Source: Alistipes sp. dk3624
GTDB taxonomy: Bacteria; Bacteroidota; Bacteroidia; Bacteroidales; Rikenellaceae
Direction of reading: 5' to 3'
Assembly (NCBI RefSeq): GCF_009557455.1
Contig: NZ_CP045651.1
Coordinates: 1-64,000 of the forward strand
Length of the DNA stretch: 64,000 bases
A program made the position numbers and the translations under genes. Shown here piece by piece: positions 42,063-51,027 of this stretch. Numbering within the stretch: position 1 is the stretch's first letter; every line of letters begins with the position of its first letter. The notes below the pieces were generated by a model. The model did no database searches. It had not been told where the DNA came from and saw only the letters and a list, made by a program, of their open reading frames with translations.

Positions 42063-43496
42063 TTATTTTTTTATCCGTAATTTATAAATCCAGTTACCGC
42101 CCCAGAGTCTGACTAAGAATATCGCGCCTCGGAAACAAAGTTCGATGCACATGGCGAGCCACACGCCGCGCAATCCCATCGTGGGAGCGAGCCATGCGGC
42201 CAACGTCAATCGGACGCCCCAGATACTCGCGAAATTCATCAGGCTGGGAACCGATGTGCTACCCGCTCCGACGAAAACGCCGTAGGCCACGATGGAAGCT
42301 GCGAACATCGGCTCGGCAAAAGCTTCGATTCGCAGTATTTCGACTCCCAGTACGCGGATTTCCTCGACGGGCGTCATCACGCCGATGATTTGCGGAGCCG
42401 CCATATACATCAGCGCGCCCATGATCCCCATGACCGACATCCCCGACCAGACGGTGATGTTGGCGAAACGCCTGAGCAACCGGATCCGGTTCGCTCCGAG
42501 ACTTTGTCCGACCAGTGTCGTAGCCGCTTCCGCGATGCCGTAGCCGGGCATGTAGCAAAGGCTTTCGGCTATGATGGCGAACGAGTTGGCGGCTATCGCG
42601 ACGATGCCGAGCGGGGCGACGATAACTGTCGTCATGATCTGCGCGCCGCAAATGGCCGCGTGTTCGAATCCCATCGGCAGGGCGATGCGCACGGCTTTGC
42701 GCAACGTATCCTTTCGGGGCATGAGAAGCCCCCGTTCCCCGGACAGTTTCAGCAGGGGCGACCGGAGGCAGAGATACCACATCATCCCTCCGCCAGTCGC
42801 CAGTTCGGCGAGCACCGTTCCCAATGCCGCGCCTTCCACGCCCAGGCCCGCACCGGGTACGACGAAACTGAAGTCCAGAATCTCCATTTGCCGTGTCGGG
42901 AAGATCAGAAAGAAATTGAACACGACGTCGAGCAGGCACATCAGTACGTTCAACAGGCTCGGCACGCGCATGTTTCCGCTGCACCGCAACATCCCGCCCG
43001 CAAGGAAATTCAGTTGCAGGGCCGGCAAAAAAAGCGAAAATATCCGAAAGTAAACGGACGAATCGTGCCGTATGGCCTCGTCGCCGCCCAGCCAGCCTGG
43101 AAGCGCTCCGCCGATGGAGACGCCGACGGCCGCCAGCAAAGAACCGAATATAAATGTAGCCGCAACGGATTCCCGGAGCACCTTTCTGGCCCCTGCGAAG
43201 TCGCCGGCCCCGATCCGGTGCGCCACCTGTACGGAGAACCCCGTTGCTGCGGCCGCGCACAGTCCCCAGAACAGCCACGTCGTGGTCGATACCAACCCGA
43301 TGGAGGCCGATGCGTTCGCCCCCAGGCTCCCTACCATCGAAGCGTCGATATACTGCATCGCAATGGAAGACAACTGGGCCATAACGGCCGGCGCACTGAG
43401 GTAGGCGGTCAATCGCAACTGCTGCCCCAGCGTCATCTTTTTTCCTTCGCGGATGAGCGATAAAAGGTAATCGGTATTGTCGTTTCCCGTTCCCAT
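42063..43496 (-). CDS. MATE-family multidrug/cation antiporter
   Basis: A 477-residue inner-membrane exporter with 12 predicted helices in two MATE repeats (first starting MTLGQQLRLTAYLSAPAVM near 21, second near residue 250: LRKAVRIALPMGFEHAAI). Members expel drugs or metabolites using Na+ or H+ gradients. The operon is flavodoxin, acetyltransferase, DUF3737, MATE, C-S lyase; it starts 18 bases after DUF3737 and ends 3 bases before the lyase. Substrate not deducible from sequence. Confidence 0.92.
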   Translation of the reverse strand: MGTGNDNTDYLLSLIREGKKMTLGQQLRLTAYLSAPAVMAQLSSIAMQYIDASMVGSLGANASASIGLVSTTTWLFWGLCAAAATGFSVQVAHRIGAGDFAGARKVLRESVAATFIFGSLLAAVGVSIGGALPGWLGGDEAIRHDSSVYFRIFSLFLPALQLNFLAGGMLRCSGNMRVPSLLNVLMCLLDVVFNFFLIFPTRQMEILDFSFVVPGAGLGVEGAALGTVLAELATGGGMMWYLCLRSPLLKLSGERGLLMPRKDTLRKAVRIALPMGFEHAAICGAQIMTTVIVAPLGIVAIAANSFAIIAESLCYMPGYGIAEAATTLVGQSLGANRIRLLRRFANITVWSGMSVMGIMGALMYMAAPQIIGVMTPVEEIRVLGVEILRIEAFAEPMFAASIVAYGVFVGAGSTSVPSLMNFASIWGVRLTLAAWLAPTMGLRGVWLAMCIELCFRGAIFLVRLWGGNWIYKLRIKK

Positions 43497-43514
43497 CGGC
43501 CTGTCCGGAAATTA

Positions 43515-44381
43515 TCAGGCGGAGAAACAAGTCCGTTCGTCCCGGAGTTTCAGCGCGCAGTCGGCAGGAGCCTTGATATGCTTGTCGAGGATAATCTCGC
43601 CGTAACTCTCGGCGATTATGCGGCCGCTGCGGGGATTCTTCACGCTGCGGACGGGGCTGTCGATCGTGGCGTGTACGCTGCTGTACTCGAAAGCCAGGTC
43701 GCAGTCGTCGGCCATCACGCAGTTCTCCAACACGAGGTTTTCCGCATAGCACAGGGGCTGCGTACCGGAAATTCTGCAATTCACCAGACGCAGGTTGCGC
43801 GAGTGCCAGCCCAGGTATTCGCCGTTCAGCTCGGAATCGTAAACCGTCACGTTTTCCGTTTCCCACAAAGCGTCCTTCGTCGTGATTTTGGCATTGCGCA
43901 GTTCCATGTTCTTCACATACTGGAACACGTATTTGCTGTCGCTTTCCAGTCCGTCGATGCGGAGTCCGTTGCAGAACATAAACGGATAAGTTCCTCCGTG
44001 CAGCTTCAGATTCTTTATGTTCAGCCGGTTGCACCGCCAGAACACCTCGTCGGCGTCGGTCATCTCCACATTTTCGATCTCGATGTCATGCATCTCGCGG
44101 AACATCTTGGGAGCGTCGATCCGCGTATCGGTCATTTTCAGGTGGTCGGAATACCACAGGGCGGAACGGGCGCCGACATCGAAGAAGCATCGGTCGATGG
44201 CGAAGCCGTGGACGTGCCAGAAAGGATAATTCCCTTCGAACCGGCAATTGACGGCTTCGATGTTGCTGCACTCTTTAATGGCCGACTCTCCGGCGCGGAC
44301 GGTTACGTTCTCCAGCCGGAGATCGTGCGATTCGAACAGGGGGCGCTCGCCTCCGAATTCCGTATTCGAAATAAGTTTCAT
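43515..44381 (-). CDS. DUF3737-family beta-helix protein
   Basis: A 288-residue protein made of short repeats (KECSNIEAVNCRFEGNYPFW, HDIEIENVEMTDADEVFW, ENLVLENCVMADDCDLAF) that fold as a right-handed beta helix. The start MKLISNTEFGGERPLFES and the even spacing identify DUF3737, an uncharacterised family that often sits beside MATE, acetyltransferase and reductase genes in gut anaerobes. No signal peptide, so cytoplasmic. It may be a binding or enzyme scaffold; no catalytic residues can be named. 11 bases separate it from the acetyltransferase and 18 from the MATE gene. Confidence 0.88.
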   Translation of the reverse strand: MKLISNTEFGGERPLFESHDLRLENVTVRAGESAIKECSNIEAVNCRFEGNYPFWHVHGFAIDRCFFDVGARSALWYSDHLKMTDTRIDAPKMFREMHDIEIENVEMTDADEVFWRCNRLNIKNLKLHGGTYPFMFCNGLRIDGLESDSKYVFQYVKNMELRNAKITTKDALWETENVTVYDSELNGEYLGWHSRNLRLVNCRISGTQPLCYAENLVLENCVMADDCDLAFEYSSVHATIDSPVRSVKNPRSGRIIAESYGEIILDKHIKAPADCALKLRDERTCFSA

Positions 44382-44392
44382 CGTTTATCGTG

Positions 44393-44962
44393 TTATTCGT
44401 TTTTGATCGATTTGATGAGCCGTGCCGGAATACCGCCGACGACCGTATTCGTCGCCACGTCTTTCGTTACTACGGCCCCCGCTGCCACGACGGCATTGTC
44501 GCCGACGGTTACGCCCGAAAGAATCGTGGCGTTCGACCCTACCCAGACGTTCTTTCCCAAAACGATCGGGGCGGGATAAGTCGTTTTACGGTCTTCCGGA
44601 GCAAGTCCGTGATCGAGCGTGGCGAATACGACGTTGTGCCCGATTTGGCAGCCGTCGCCGAGGGTTACCCCGCCGTGATCCTGAAAGTGGCAGCAAGCGT
44701 TGATGAACACTTCGTCTCCTACGGCGATGTTCTTACCGAAGTCCGTATAGAACGGCGGGAAGACGCGGAGCGATGGCGGAACCCGGTAGCCGAACAGGTC
44801 GGAAAGCAACCCGCGCACTTCGTCCGCCGTATGGAAGGATGCGTTCAGCCGGAAGGTGACGCGCCTCGCCTCGTTGCTCATTTCGTCCATAAAACGGCGA
44901 ATCTCCTCCGAGTCGAGCGCCTGGCGCGTCTTCGCGTATTCTTTGAAAGTTTCGATAGTCAT
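44393..44962 (-). CDS. Maltose/galactoside-type O-acetyltransferase
   Basis: A 189-residue left-handed beta-helix acetyltransferase (LacA/Maa type) using acetyl-CoA. The hexapeptide repeat region spans about 80-180 (INACCHFQDHGGVTLGDGC, VVFATLDHGLAPEDR with the catalytic His, WVGSNATILSGVTVGDN, VVTKDVATNTVVGGIPARL). Cytoplasmic and trimeric by family. It follows the flavodoxin gene by 15 bases in the same operon. The gene at 51957 is another member of the family, and a third broken copy is at 57867, so these enzymes recur beside the redox genes here. Confidence 0.92.
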   Translation of the reverse strand: MTIETFKEYAKTRQALDSEEIRRFMDEMSNEARRVTFRLNASFHTADEVRGLLSDLFGYRVPPSLRVFPPFYTDFGKNIAVGDEVFINACCHFQDHGGVTLGDGCQIGHNVVFATLDHGLAPEDRKTTYPAPIVLGKNVWVGSNATILSGVTVGDNAVVAAGAVVTKDVATNTVVGGIPARLIKSIKNE

Positions 44963-44977
44963 GTTTTGTTCGTTATC

Positions 44978-46024
44978 TTATTGCCGTTCGAATTTTACCC
45001 GCACATCGCCGGCGACACGCAACGCCTCGATGCCGTCGCCGTCGATATGTCCGATTTTAATCAGGTCGTTGCTCCGCGATCCGTTCTTGCAAAAAATCGC
45101 CACGTTACCCCACGGCGCGTAGATCGTGATGTCGCCGGGTATGGGGACGCAGCCGCGCGCGGTGCCGGCGGTCGTCAGTGCCGGGGAAGGATAGAAAATC
45201 TTTTCGGTCGTCTGGTTGTAGTCGTTCAGCGTCACTTCCAACGGCAGGCGCGAAAGGAAATCCCGTGCGGCGGCATTGTCTTCCATCGTGGCGGTAATCG
45301 TGCGGTCGCCGACCGAGATGTTTACGTTCGGCGATGAGATGCCGGGTGTGACCGGTTCTTCACGGCCGGCGCCGATTTCGTCGAGCCATTCCGCAACGCG
45401 GCCCTCCATCTGGGAAAGTGTCGAGGAGGTCAGCAGCAACGTTCGATCGACGAAGGTCGCTTCGGGACAGAGCGACCGCGCTTCGCCGATCGAAGCGGAT
45501 ATACCGCTGCCGCCGCTCGTGGCGAACAGGGCGATCCGCCTGCCGGCGAGTTTCGAGGCGTGTTCGTGCAGGAAAGCCTGCATTGGCGTCGCCATGCTGC
45601 CGTACCAGATCGGATAGCCGACGAACACGATATCGTAACCGTCGAAGCTGTCTACCGAAGTGCCGACGGCCGGATAACGGCCTTGCTCGATAGCGGCCAG
45701 TTCCTCTTGCGCTCGCTCCAGCATGGCGTTATAGTCGTTCTCATAAGGCATTTGAGGTTCCACCTCTATCATGTCGCAGTCGAGTGCCGTCCGGATCTGT
45801 CGCGCCATACGTTCGGTATTACTCGTGCGCGAACTGTAAAGTACCAGGTATCGGCCGCTGCCTTCGGGAGCGAGCGTATCGGAATCGTCCGTATCGTCTC
45901 CTCCGCCGGGCTGTTCGGGAGTTTCGGGCTGTCCGGGCGTAAACGGTTCGTTGTCGGAACCCCCGCAGGCTACCATCGACAGAACGGCGAGCAGCAGGAA
46001 CGGAAGCAATAGTAATTTTTTCAT
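44978..46024 (-). CDS. Lipoprotein with flavodoxin and cyclophilin-like domains
   Basis: A 348-residue exported protein. Lipobox LSMVACGG (Cys20), a Pro/Gly/Asp-rich linker (about 25-50), a flavodoxin domain (about 58-215; phosphate loop YSSRTSNTERMA, then FVGYPIWYGSMATPM and ATSGGSGI around the flavin), then a cyclophilin-like-fold domain (about 235-345; ISVGDRTITATMEDNAAARDF, FYPSPALTT and APWGNVAIFCK), which is the usual DUF-type partner of flavodoxins in gut Bacteroidetes. A flavodoxin displayed outside the cytoplasm is unusual. First gene of the five-gene operon; minus-strand TACTTTTG at 46054-46061 is its probable -7 box. Confidence 0.9.
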   Translation of the reverse strand: MKKLLLLPFLLLAVLSMVACGGSDNEPFTPGQPETPEQPGGGDDTDDSDTLAPEGSGRYLVLYSSRTSNTERMARQIRTALDCDMIEVEPQMPYENDYNAMLERAQEELAAIEQGRYPAVGTSVDSFDGYDIVFVGYPIWYGSMATPMQAFLHEHASKLAGRRIALFATSGGSGISASIGEARSLCPEATFVDRTLLLTSSTLSQMEGRVAEWLDEIGAGREEPVTPGISSPNVNISVGDRTITATMEDNAAARDFLSRLPLEVTLNDYNQTTEKIFYPSPALTTAGTARGCVPIPGDITIYAPWGNVAIFCKNGSRSNDLIKIGHIDGDGIEALRVAGDVRVKFERQ

Positions 46025-46053
46025 CTCTCTTTATTTATATTATTTATTTGATA

Positions 46054-46061
46054 CAAAAGTA
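46054..46061 (-). promoter_or_regulatory. -7 box of the five-gene flavodoxin operon
   Basis: Plus CAAAAGTA reads TACTTTTG on the minus strand, 30 bases before the lipoprotein ATG. A -33 element is not obvious. Confidence 0.5.
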
Positions 46062-46161
46062 GATTGTCCCGGTCGTACTTTTTGTAGATAATTCCCCGGT
46101 TTATATACCCGAATTACGGATTGTGCTTCCGATTGCAAAAACGTCCCGTCGCAACAAAAGA

Positions 46162-46190
46162 ACTCCCGTAATACGATCGATTACGGGAGT
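46162..46190 (-). terminator. Terminator of the decarboxylase-cupin gene
   Basis: A perfect 11-bp stem ACTCCCGTAAT / ATTACGGGAGT with a 7-base loop, followed on the minus strand by TCTTTTGTT. It separates the two minus-strand operons. Confidence 0.8.
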
Positions 46191-46264
46191 CTGTTTTCGG
46201 TATGCCCGTATTCATTTCGGACATTCGATGCCGTAGAGCCGTTCGACCTTCGCCGGCGAACCTT

Positions 46265-47086
46265 TTATCGCTGGTCGAGTTGACCGTATTCTTCGTCCGT
46301 AACGGGTTCGAGCCACTCGTTGGAAGCGTTCTCGCCGGGAACCTCGAATGCAAGATGGGCGAACCAGCTATCGGTCGCCGCCCCGTGCCAGTGCTTGACA
46401 TTCGCCGGAATGTGGATGACCGTGCCGGGAAGAATCTCCACGGCCGGCTTTCCCTCTTCCTGATACCAGCCGCGCCCGGCCACGCCGATCAGCATCTGTC
46501 CGCCGCCGTTCGTCGCACGGTGGATATGCCAGTTGTTCCGGCAGCGGGGTTCGAACGTGACATTGGAGATCGATACCTGCTCGCGCGAAATCGGGGCGAG
46601 GTAGCTGTTGCCGGTGAAATACTGGGCGTATGTCGTATTCGGTTCGCCGATCGGGAAAATCATTTCGCGCTGGAAAGCGGCCTTGGCGTCCTCGCCGGCC
46701 GTATCCTCGGCCCACACGCCCTTTGCCAGGTTGAATGCCGCCCACGCTTTCGGCCAACCGGCATAGAAACCGATGTGGGTGATAATTTCGGCGATCTCCG
46801 TGCGGGTGATTCCGTTCTTTCTGGCCGACTGAAGATGGAAAACGAGCGAATTGTCCGTAATGCCTTGACTGATCAGGGAAGCGATGGTCACTACACTGCG
46901 GTCGCGCAGACCGAGTTTATCGGTGCGGCTCCACACTTCGCCGAAAAGGACGTCGTCGTTGAGTTCCGCGAATTTGGGAGCGAAGTCGCCTAACTGGTCG
47001 CGTCCGGCCGTTTGTACGATTTTTTCCTGTGCCATAACGTTGATTGTTAACATGCTGAATACTGAAAATAAAAGGAATTTATTCAT
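46265..47086 (-). CDS. Exported carboxymuconolactone decarboxylase - cupin fusion
   Basis: A 273-residue protein with a signal peptide (ends INVMAQ), a carboxymuconolactone decarboxylase/AhpD-like domain (about 35-120; LRDRSVVTIASLISQG, EIAEIITHIGFYAGWPKAW) and a cupin (about 150-262; NNWHIHRATNGGGQML with metal-type His and KHWHGAATDSWFAHL). The CMD part lacks the AhpD CxxC pair, so it is more like gamma-CMD. Cytoplasmic CMD-cupin homologues are common; export here is notable. It is 11 bases behind the monooxygenase-like gene, and a collapsed second copy is at 53737-53935. Confidence 0.9.
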   Translation of the reverse strand: MNKFLLFSVFSMLTINVMAQEKIVQTAGRDQLGDFAPKFAELNDDVLFGEVWSRTDKLGLRDRSVVTIASLISQGITDNSLVFHLQSARKNGITRTEIAEIITHIGFYAGWPKAWAAFNLAKGVWAEDTAGEDAKAAFQREMIFPIGEPNTTYAQYFTGNSYLAPISREQVSISNVTFEPRCRNNWHIHRATNGGGQMLIGVAGRGWYQEEGKPAVEILPGTVIHIPANVKHWHGAATDSWFAHLAFEVPGENASNEWLEPVTDEEYGQLDQR

Positions 47087-47097
47087 AATCGTTTCGT

Positions 47098-47529
47098 TTA
47101 TTGGATGAAGTTATTGATGCGGTTTGCTGGGTTGAGCGGCGTCTGGTCGGAGAGCACGAGCGTCTTGACCATATGCAGCGTTCCCTGTTTGTATTTCTGA
47201 AAATGCTCCGATGCAACGTGCGATTCGTAAGCCTCGCGGCTCGCATAGGTTTCGAGAATGGTTATCCTGCGGGGATTCTCCTTTTCGCTGACCGCATACA
47301 TGGTCAGCACCCCCGGCTCGGTACGCAGGGAGATTTCGCCCACTTCGGTCGCATACTTCATATACTCGTCGAGATATTCCGGATAGACCTCTACTTTCGA
47401 CAGCCGCACGATGCCGTCGGCCGCCATCGGCAGTTTGGCGCACATGCCGGGTTGCTTATCCAGATTCAGACATTTGCCGCATGACGGCAGGACGAACAGA
47501 GACAGAAAGCCTATGATTGTTTTGACCAT
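47098..47529 (-). CDS. Quinol-monooxygenase-like (ABM-domain) lipoprotein
   Basis: A 143-residue protein with a short signal and lipobox-like LPSCGK (Cys17). An antibiotic-biosynthesis-monooxygenase (ABM) dimeric ferredoxin-like domain follows at about 40-135: VRLSKVEVYPEYLDEYMKY, TEPGVLTMYAVSEKENPRR, ITILETYASREAYESHVASEHF. YgiN-type members oxidise quinols without cofactors. The gene is followed after 11 bases by the CMD-cupin gene and likely shares its transcript. With exported flavodoxins nearby, a role in quinone or aromatic chemistry in the envelope is possible (inference). Confidence 0.87.
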   Translation of the reverse strand: MVKTIIGFLSLFVLPSCGKCLNLDKQPGMCAKLPMAADGIVRLSKVEVYPEYLDEYMKYATEVGEISLRTEPGVLTMYAVSEKENPRRITILETYASREAYESHVASEHFQKYKQGTLHMVKTLVLSDQTPLNPANRINNFIQ

Positions 47530-47534
47530 AATCA

Positions 47535-47734
47535 GTTTTTATAAACCTGTTTTATTCGTCGATCTGACTTTCGGCGAGGTGACCTATCAGATCGATTTGC
47601 GCGTATTCCCGGTCGAACGTTTCCGTTTTCCAGGCCGACGGACGAATCATTCCCGCTCCGAGCAAATTGTCGAGATGGTCGGAATGGGCCTTAGCCGTCG
47701 CTGTTCGGTAAGCGGGATTTCGGCAATCGGAATC
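47535..47734 (-). pseudogene. Possible coding remnant upstream of the monooxygenase gene
   Basis: The minus strand is open from about 47700 to a stop near 47562 and reads ATAKAHSDHLDNLLGAGMIRP then SAWKTETFDREYAQIDLIGHLAESQIDE, with codon use like nearby genes but no start. It could be the C-terminal end of a deleted gene; I do not recognise the family. Confidence 0.3.
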
Positions 47735-48820
47735 CTATTTTCCTTTCAAGGCTTCCTTAAAAAAAACGTCTATTTTGTCGAAAGGTATGACATCGAGGTT
47801 GTCGTAAAGATCGACGTGGTTGGCTCCGGGGATAATCAGCAGTTCCTTGTTGTCTCCCGTCAGCCGTTTGTAGGCGTCTTCGCTGAAATAACGCGAATGG
47901 GCCTCGGCCCCGTGTATCATCAGTACGGAGCTGCGTATTTCGCCGATGTAGGAGAGGATCGGCATATTGACGAATGCCAGGGAACTGGTTTTGATGATTC
48001 CCTCGTTTGAATTCGGCGACCGGCGGTGGTAGCCCCGTTCGGTCTTGTAATAGTCGTGGTATTGACGGACAAAGAGCGGAGCGTCTTCGGGAACCGGGTC
48101 GACTACGCCGCCGTTACGCTCATAACTGCCGTTGCCGTAGTCCTTGCTGCGTTGGGCGTTCAGTTGTTCGCGCAACTTGTAGCGATCGTCGGCGCTCATG
48201 GCGTCGAAATATCCGTTGGCATTCACGCGGCTCATGTCGTACATGGTGGAAGTGACCGTAGCCTTGATGCGCGGGTCGTTGGCTGCGGCATTGAGCGCGA
48301 ACCCGCCCCAACCGCAGATGCCGAGAATGCCGATGCGCCCGGGATCGACATCTTCGCGGGCGGTCAGGTAATCGACCGCCGCGCTGAAATCTTCCGTGCT
48401 GATTTCGGGCGAAGTGAGGTAGCGGGGCGCGCCGCCGCTCTCTCCGTAAAACGAGGGGTCGAATGCGACGGTCAGAAAGCCGCGCTCGGCGAGGGTCTGC
48501 GCATAACGGCCCGAAACCTGCTCTTTCACCGCCCCGTAAGGGCCGCTGACCGCGACGGCGGCCAGGCGTCCCCGCGCATTCTTCGGTTTATACACGTCTG
48601 CGGCGAGCGTGATGCCGTAACGGTTGTGGAAAGTGATTTTCGAGTGTTCCACTCGGTCGCTCTGCGGGAAGGTCTTGTCCCACTCCTGCGTTAATTCCAA
48701 TGTGTCCATGTCGGTCGATTTTATGTTTTTTAACGTTGTCTTTCCCGATGCCGCGACGTTCGTGAAAGCCAGAAACGTCAGCAGGCCCAATGCCGTTTTC
48801 AAAAAAACTCTGCCATCCAT
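47735..48820 (-). CDS. Exported alpha/beta hydrolase with Cys nucleophile
   Basis: A 361-residue hydrolase. The signal peptide ends FTNVAASG; the alpha/beta fold has YGAVKEQVSGRYAQTLAERGF near residue 95, an acid-turn-like segment, and nucleophile elbow GILGICGWGGFAL near 165, where Cys replaces the usual Ser (as in dienelactone hydrolase and YcjY-type enzymes). A late segment VLMIHGAEAHSRYFSEDAYK carries the acid region, and the catalytic His lies in IPGANHVDLYD near 335. Substrate unknown. Minus TAATTTTG at 48851-48858 is a possible -7 box. Confidence 0.88.
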   Translation of the reverse strand: MDGRVFLKTALGLLTFLAFTNVAASGKTTLKNIKSTDMDTLELTQEWDKTFPQSDRVEHSKITFHNRYGITLAADVYKPKNARGRLAAVAVSGPYGAVKEQVSGRYAQTLAERGFLTVAFDPSFYGESGGAPRYLTSPEISTEDFSAAVDYLTAREDVDPGRIGILGICGWGGFALNAAANDPRIKATVTSTMYDMSRVNANGYFDAMSADDRYKLREQLNAQRSKDYGNGSYERNGGVVDPVPEDAPLFVRQYHDYYKTERGYHRRSPNSNEGIIKTSSLAFVNMPILSYIGEIRSSVLMIHGAEAHSRYFSEDAYKRLTGDNKELLIIPGANHVDLYDNLDVIPFDKIDVFFKEALKGK

Positions 48821-48987
48821 AATTTTCAGTTTTTATTAAACTTCCGATTGCAAAATTACCGCGATAAAACGGCGGGATTGTATACGATTTACCGATATTC
48901 ATACCCGAATCCCCGATTCTGCAGTGAGGCCGTGCGCCGTTTGAATTAAATAAGTTATTTTTGCTCGAAAGAAAACCGTTCAGACCT

Positions 48988-49884
48988 ATGGAAGAGATTA
49001 TAAAACTCGACGAAGTAGACAAGTACAACAAATTTTTCGGACTCGAGACGCGGCATCCGCTGGTAAGCGTGGTCGATTTGTCGAAAGCGACGCGGTGGCC
49101 CGAGCATTTCAGGATCAATTATTGGGTGTATGCCCTTTTCCTGAAGGATACCCGTTGCGGCGACATCATGTACGGCCGTCAGAGTTACGATTATCAGGAC
49201 GGGACGATCGTTAGTTTCGCGCCCGGACAGGTCGTGGAGACCGAGATGTCGCAAAATACCCGGCCGAATGCCCACGGTATCCTGTTCCACCCCGACCTGA
49301 TCCGCGGAACGGCGCTCGGTCAGGAGATCCGGAATTATTCCTTTTTTTCTTACGAAACCCGCGAGGCGTTGCACCTCTCGGAAGAGGAGCGGCAAACCGT
49401 GATGGATTGCCTGTATAAGATCGAAGCGGAACTGAAGCACGGCATCGACAAGCACAGCCGCCGGCTGATTACGGCCAACATCGGGCTGTTGCTCGACTAC
49501 TGTATGCGTTTTTACGAACGGCAGTTCACCACGCGCGAAGAGGTGAACAGAGACATCATCGTCCGTTTCGAACGGTTATTGGACGACTATTTCGACAGCG
49601 AGGCCCCGTTGCAGGAGGGACTGCCGACCGTCAAATACTTTGCCGACAAGGTGTTTCTTTCGGCAAACTATTTCGGCGATATGATCCGCAAGCAGACCGG
49701 ACAGACCGCTTCGGAATACATTCAAAACAAGCTGATCGAACGGGCCAAAGAATCTTTGCTGTCGACCGATAAGACGACGAGCGAGATTGCCTACGGCCTG
49801 GGCTTCCAATACCCGCAGCACTTGAGTCGGATGTTCAAACGGGTTACGGGTTGCACCCCCAACGAGTTCCGCTCGCGGAAATAG
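48988..49884 (+). CDS. AraC-family transcriptional regulator (1)
   Basis: A 298-residue regulator with an N-terminal cupin-type sensing domain (about 25-150; INYWVYALFLKDTRCGDIMYG, YDYQDGTIVSFAPGQVVE) and a C-terminal double HTH (about 200-298; ADKVFLSANYFGDMIRKQTG, TSEIAYGLGFQYPQHLSRMF). The ATG at 48988 is used; a TTG at 48961 lies inside the -7-like box TATTTTTG (48956-48963) and cannot be the start if that promoter is real. Divergent from the hydrolase operon, and probably its activator or that of the redox genes on either side. The gene at 49904 is a paralogue. Confidence 0.92.
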   Translation: MEEIIKLDEVDKYNKFFGLETRHPLVSVVDLSKATRWPEHFRINYWVYALFLKDTRCGDIMYGRQSYDYQDGTIVSFAPGQVVETEMSQNTRPNAHGILFHPDLIRGTALGQEIRNYSFFSYETREALHLSEEERQTVMDCLYKIEAELKHGIDKHSRRLITANIGLLLDYCMRFYERQFTTREEVNRDIIVRFERLLDDYFDSEAPLQEGLPTVKYFADKVFLSANYFGDMIRKQTGQTASEYIQNKLIERAKESLLSTDKTTSEIAYGLGFQYPQHLSRMFKRVTGCTPNEFRSRK

Positions 49885-49903
49885 TTTTTATGCGGAAAAG
49901 GCG

Positions 49904-50737
49904 ATGAGCGACTTGCAATTTCCCGGTCTCTATATCGGCGAAGCTGCCGATCTCCGCCCGGCGCTCCCGTCCCTCGTCCGATGCGGATACTATGCGCTGG
50001 TCATGGCGGCGGATGTTTCCGAATCCGGGACGAAATACGGCCGGCAGTACTACGATTACAACTGCGGGACATTGATCTGCCGCCATCCGGACGCTGCATA
50101 TGCAGGACTTCCGGCCTCCTGCCTGTGGGCGGTTGCATTCCACCCCGATCTGTTCGAGGGCTGCGTACAGGAGAAACGGGCCGAAGAGTATACGTTTTTT
50201 TCGTATGCTCCCGCAGAAGCGCTCCACGTATCCTGCGAAGAACGTCGCATCCTCACCTCCTGTTTCGACGATCTGCGCCGGGAACTCCGTCACGGTGCGG
50301 ATCGCTACACGCGCGCGATTCTGACCCGGCATATCATCCGGCTGCTGGATTATACGACCCGCTTTTACGAGCGGCAGTTCATCACCCGGAATACGGCGAA
50401 CGAAGCCCTTGTCTGGGAGTACGAAGCCTTTGCCGACCGCTACCTCACCGACGGAAAATGGGCGATACGGGGCCCTCTTACCGCCGCACGTTGCGCGGAA
50501 CGGCTCCGGTTGTCGGAAGCTTATTTCGAAGACCTTCTCGAACAGGAACTCGGGCACACGCATCATTGCCACATGCAACTCAGGCGTATCGAGATCGCGA
50601 AACGGAAATTGCGCCTGTCACAGGAACCGCTTTGCCAGATCGTACGAGAACTCGGATTCCCTTCGGTGCAATATTTCGGCTTTCTCTTCAAGAAAATGAC
50701 CGGACTTTCCCCCGGCGAGTATAAAAGAATAAATTGA
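49904..50737 (+). CDS. AraC-family transcriptional regulator (2)
   Basis: A 277-residue paralogue of the gene at 48988, starting 20 bases after it; shared segments include YGRQYYDYNCGTLICRHPD against YGRQSYDYQDGTIV, and the matched TTRFYERQFITRN. The C-terminal double HTH is at about 185-277 (CAERLRLSEAYFEDLLEQELG and QIVRELGFPSVQYFGFLF). The helix-turn-helix is more diverged than in copy 1, and the inducer-binding region has shorter loops. Either gene could regulate the redox genes; co-transcription with copy 1 suggests the two act together. Confidence 0.9.
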   Translation: MSDLQFPGLYIGEAADLRPALPSLVRCGYYALVMAADVSESGTKYGRQYYDYNCGTLICRHPDAAYAGLPASCLWAVAFHPDLFEGCVQEKRAEEYTFFSYAPAEALHVSCEERRILTSCFDDLRRELRHGADRYTRAILTRHIIRLLDYTTRFYERQFITRNTANEALVWEYEAFADRYLTDGKWAIRGPLTAARCAERLRLSEAYFEDLLEQELGHTHHCHMQLRRIEIAKRKLRLSQEPLCQIVRELGFPSVQYFGFLFKKMTGLSPGEYKRIN

Positions 50738-51027
50738 GTTGATAAATTTGGACAGGTCTTGTCCGATCCTATCGGCTCTTTGTCGAAGCGGATTCCGAAC
50801 GTAGATCACAACGTTGGTTACGTATTCCTGTCGCTTTATGTCGTACAGATTCTGGGTGATAAAGGAATCTTCTACGGGACATCTATTTCTATGTAAAAAA
50901 CAAAGATAATGATATGTTAATACTATACAAGTCTTTTAACGTCACTAAACTCAATAGATAAAAAATGAGCTTTACAACAGATAATAATAGACGCAACTCG
51001 TTATTTTTGCAAAAAATAGAGATTGAT
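50738..51027. other. Intergenic region between AraC genes 2 and 3
   Basis: No gene supported. The minus strand is open in 50618-50890 and reads ITQNLYDIKRQEYVTNVVIYV near 50800-50860, possible decayed coding of unknown origin. Plus-strand TATTTTTG at 51002-51009 is the -7 box for AraC gene 3. Confidence 0.45.
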
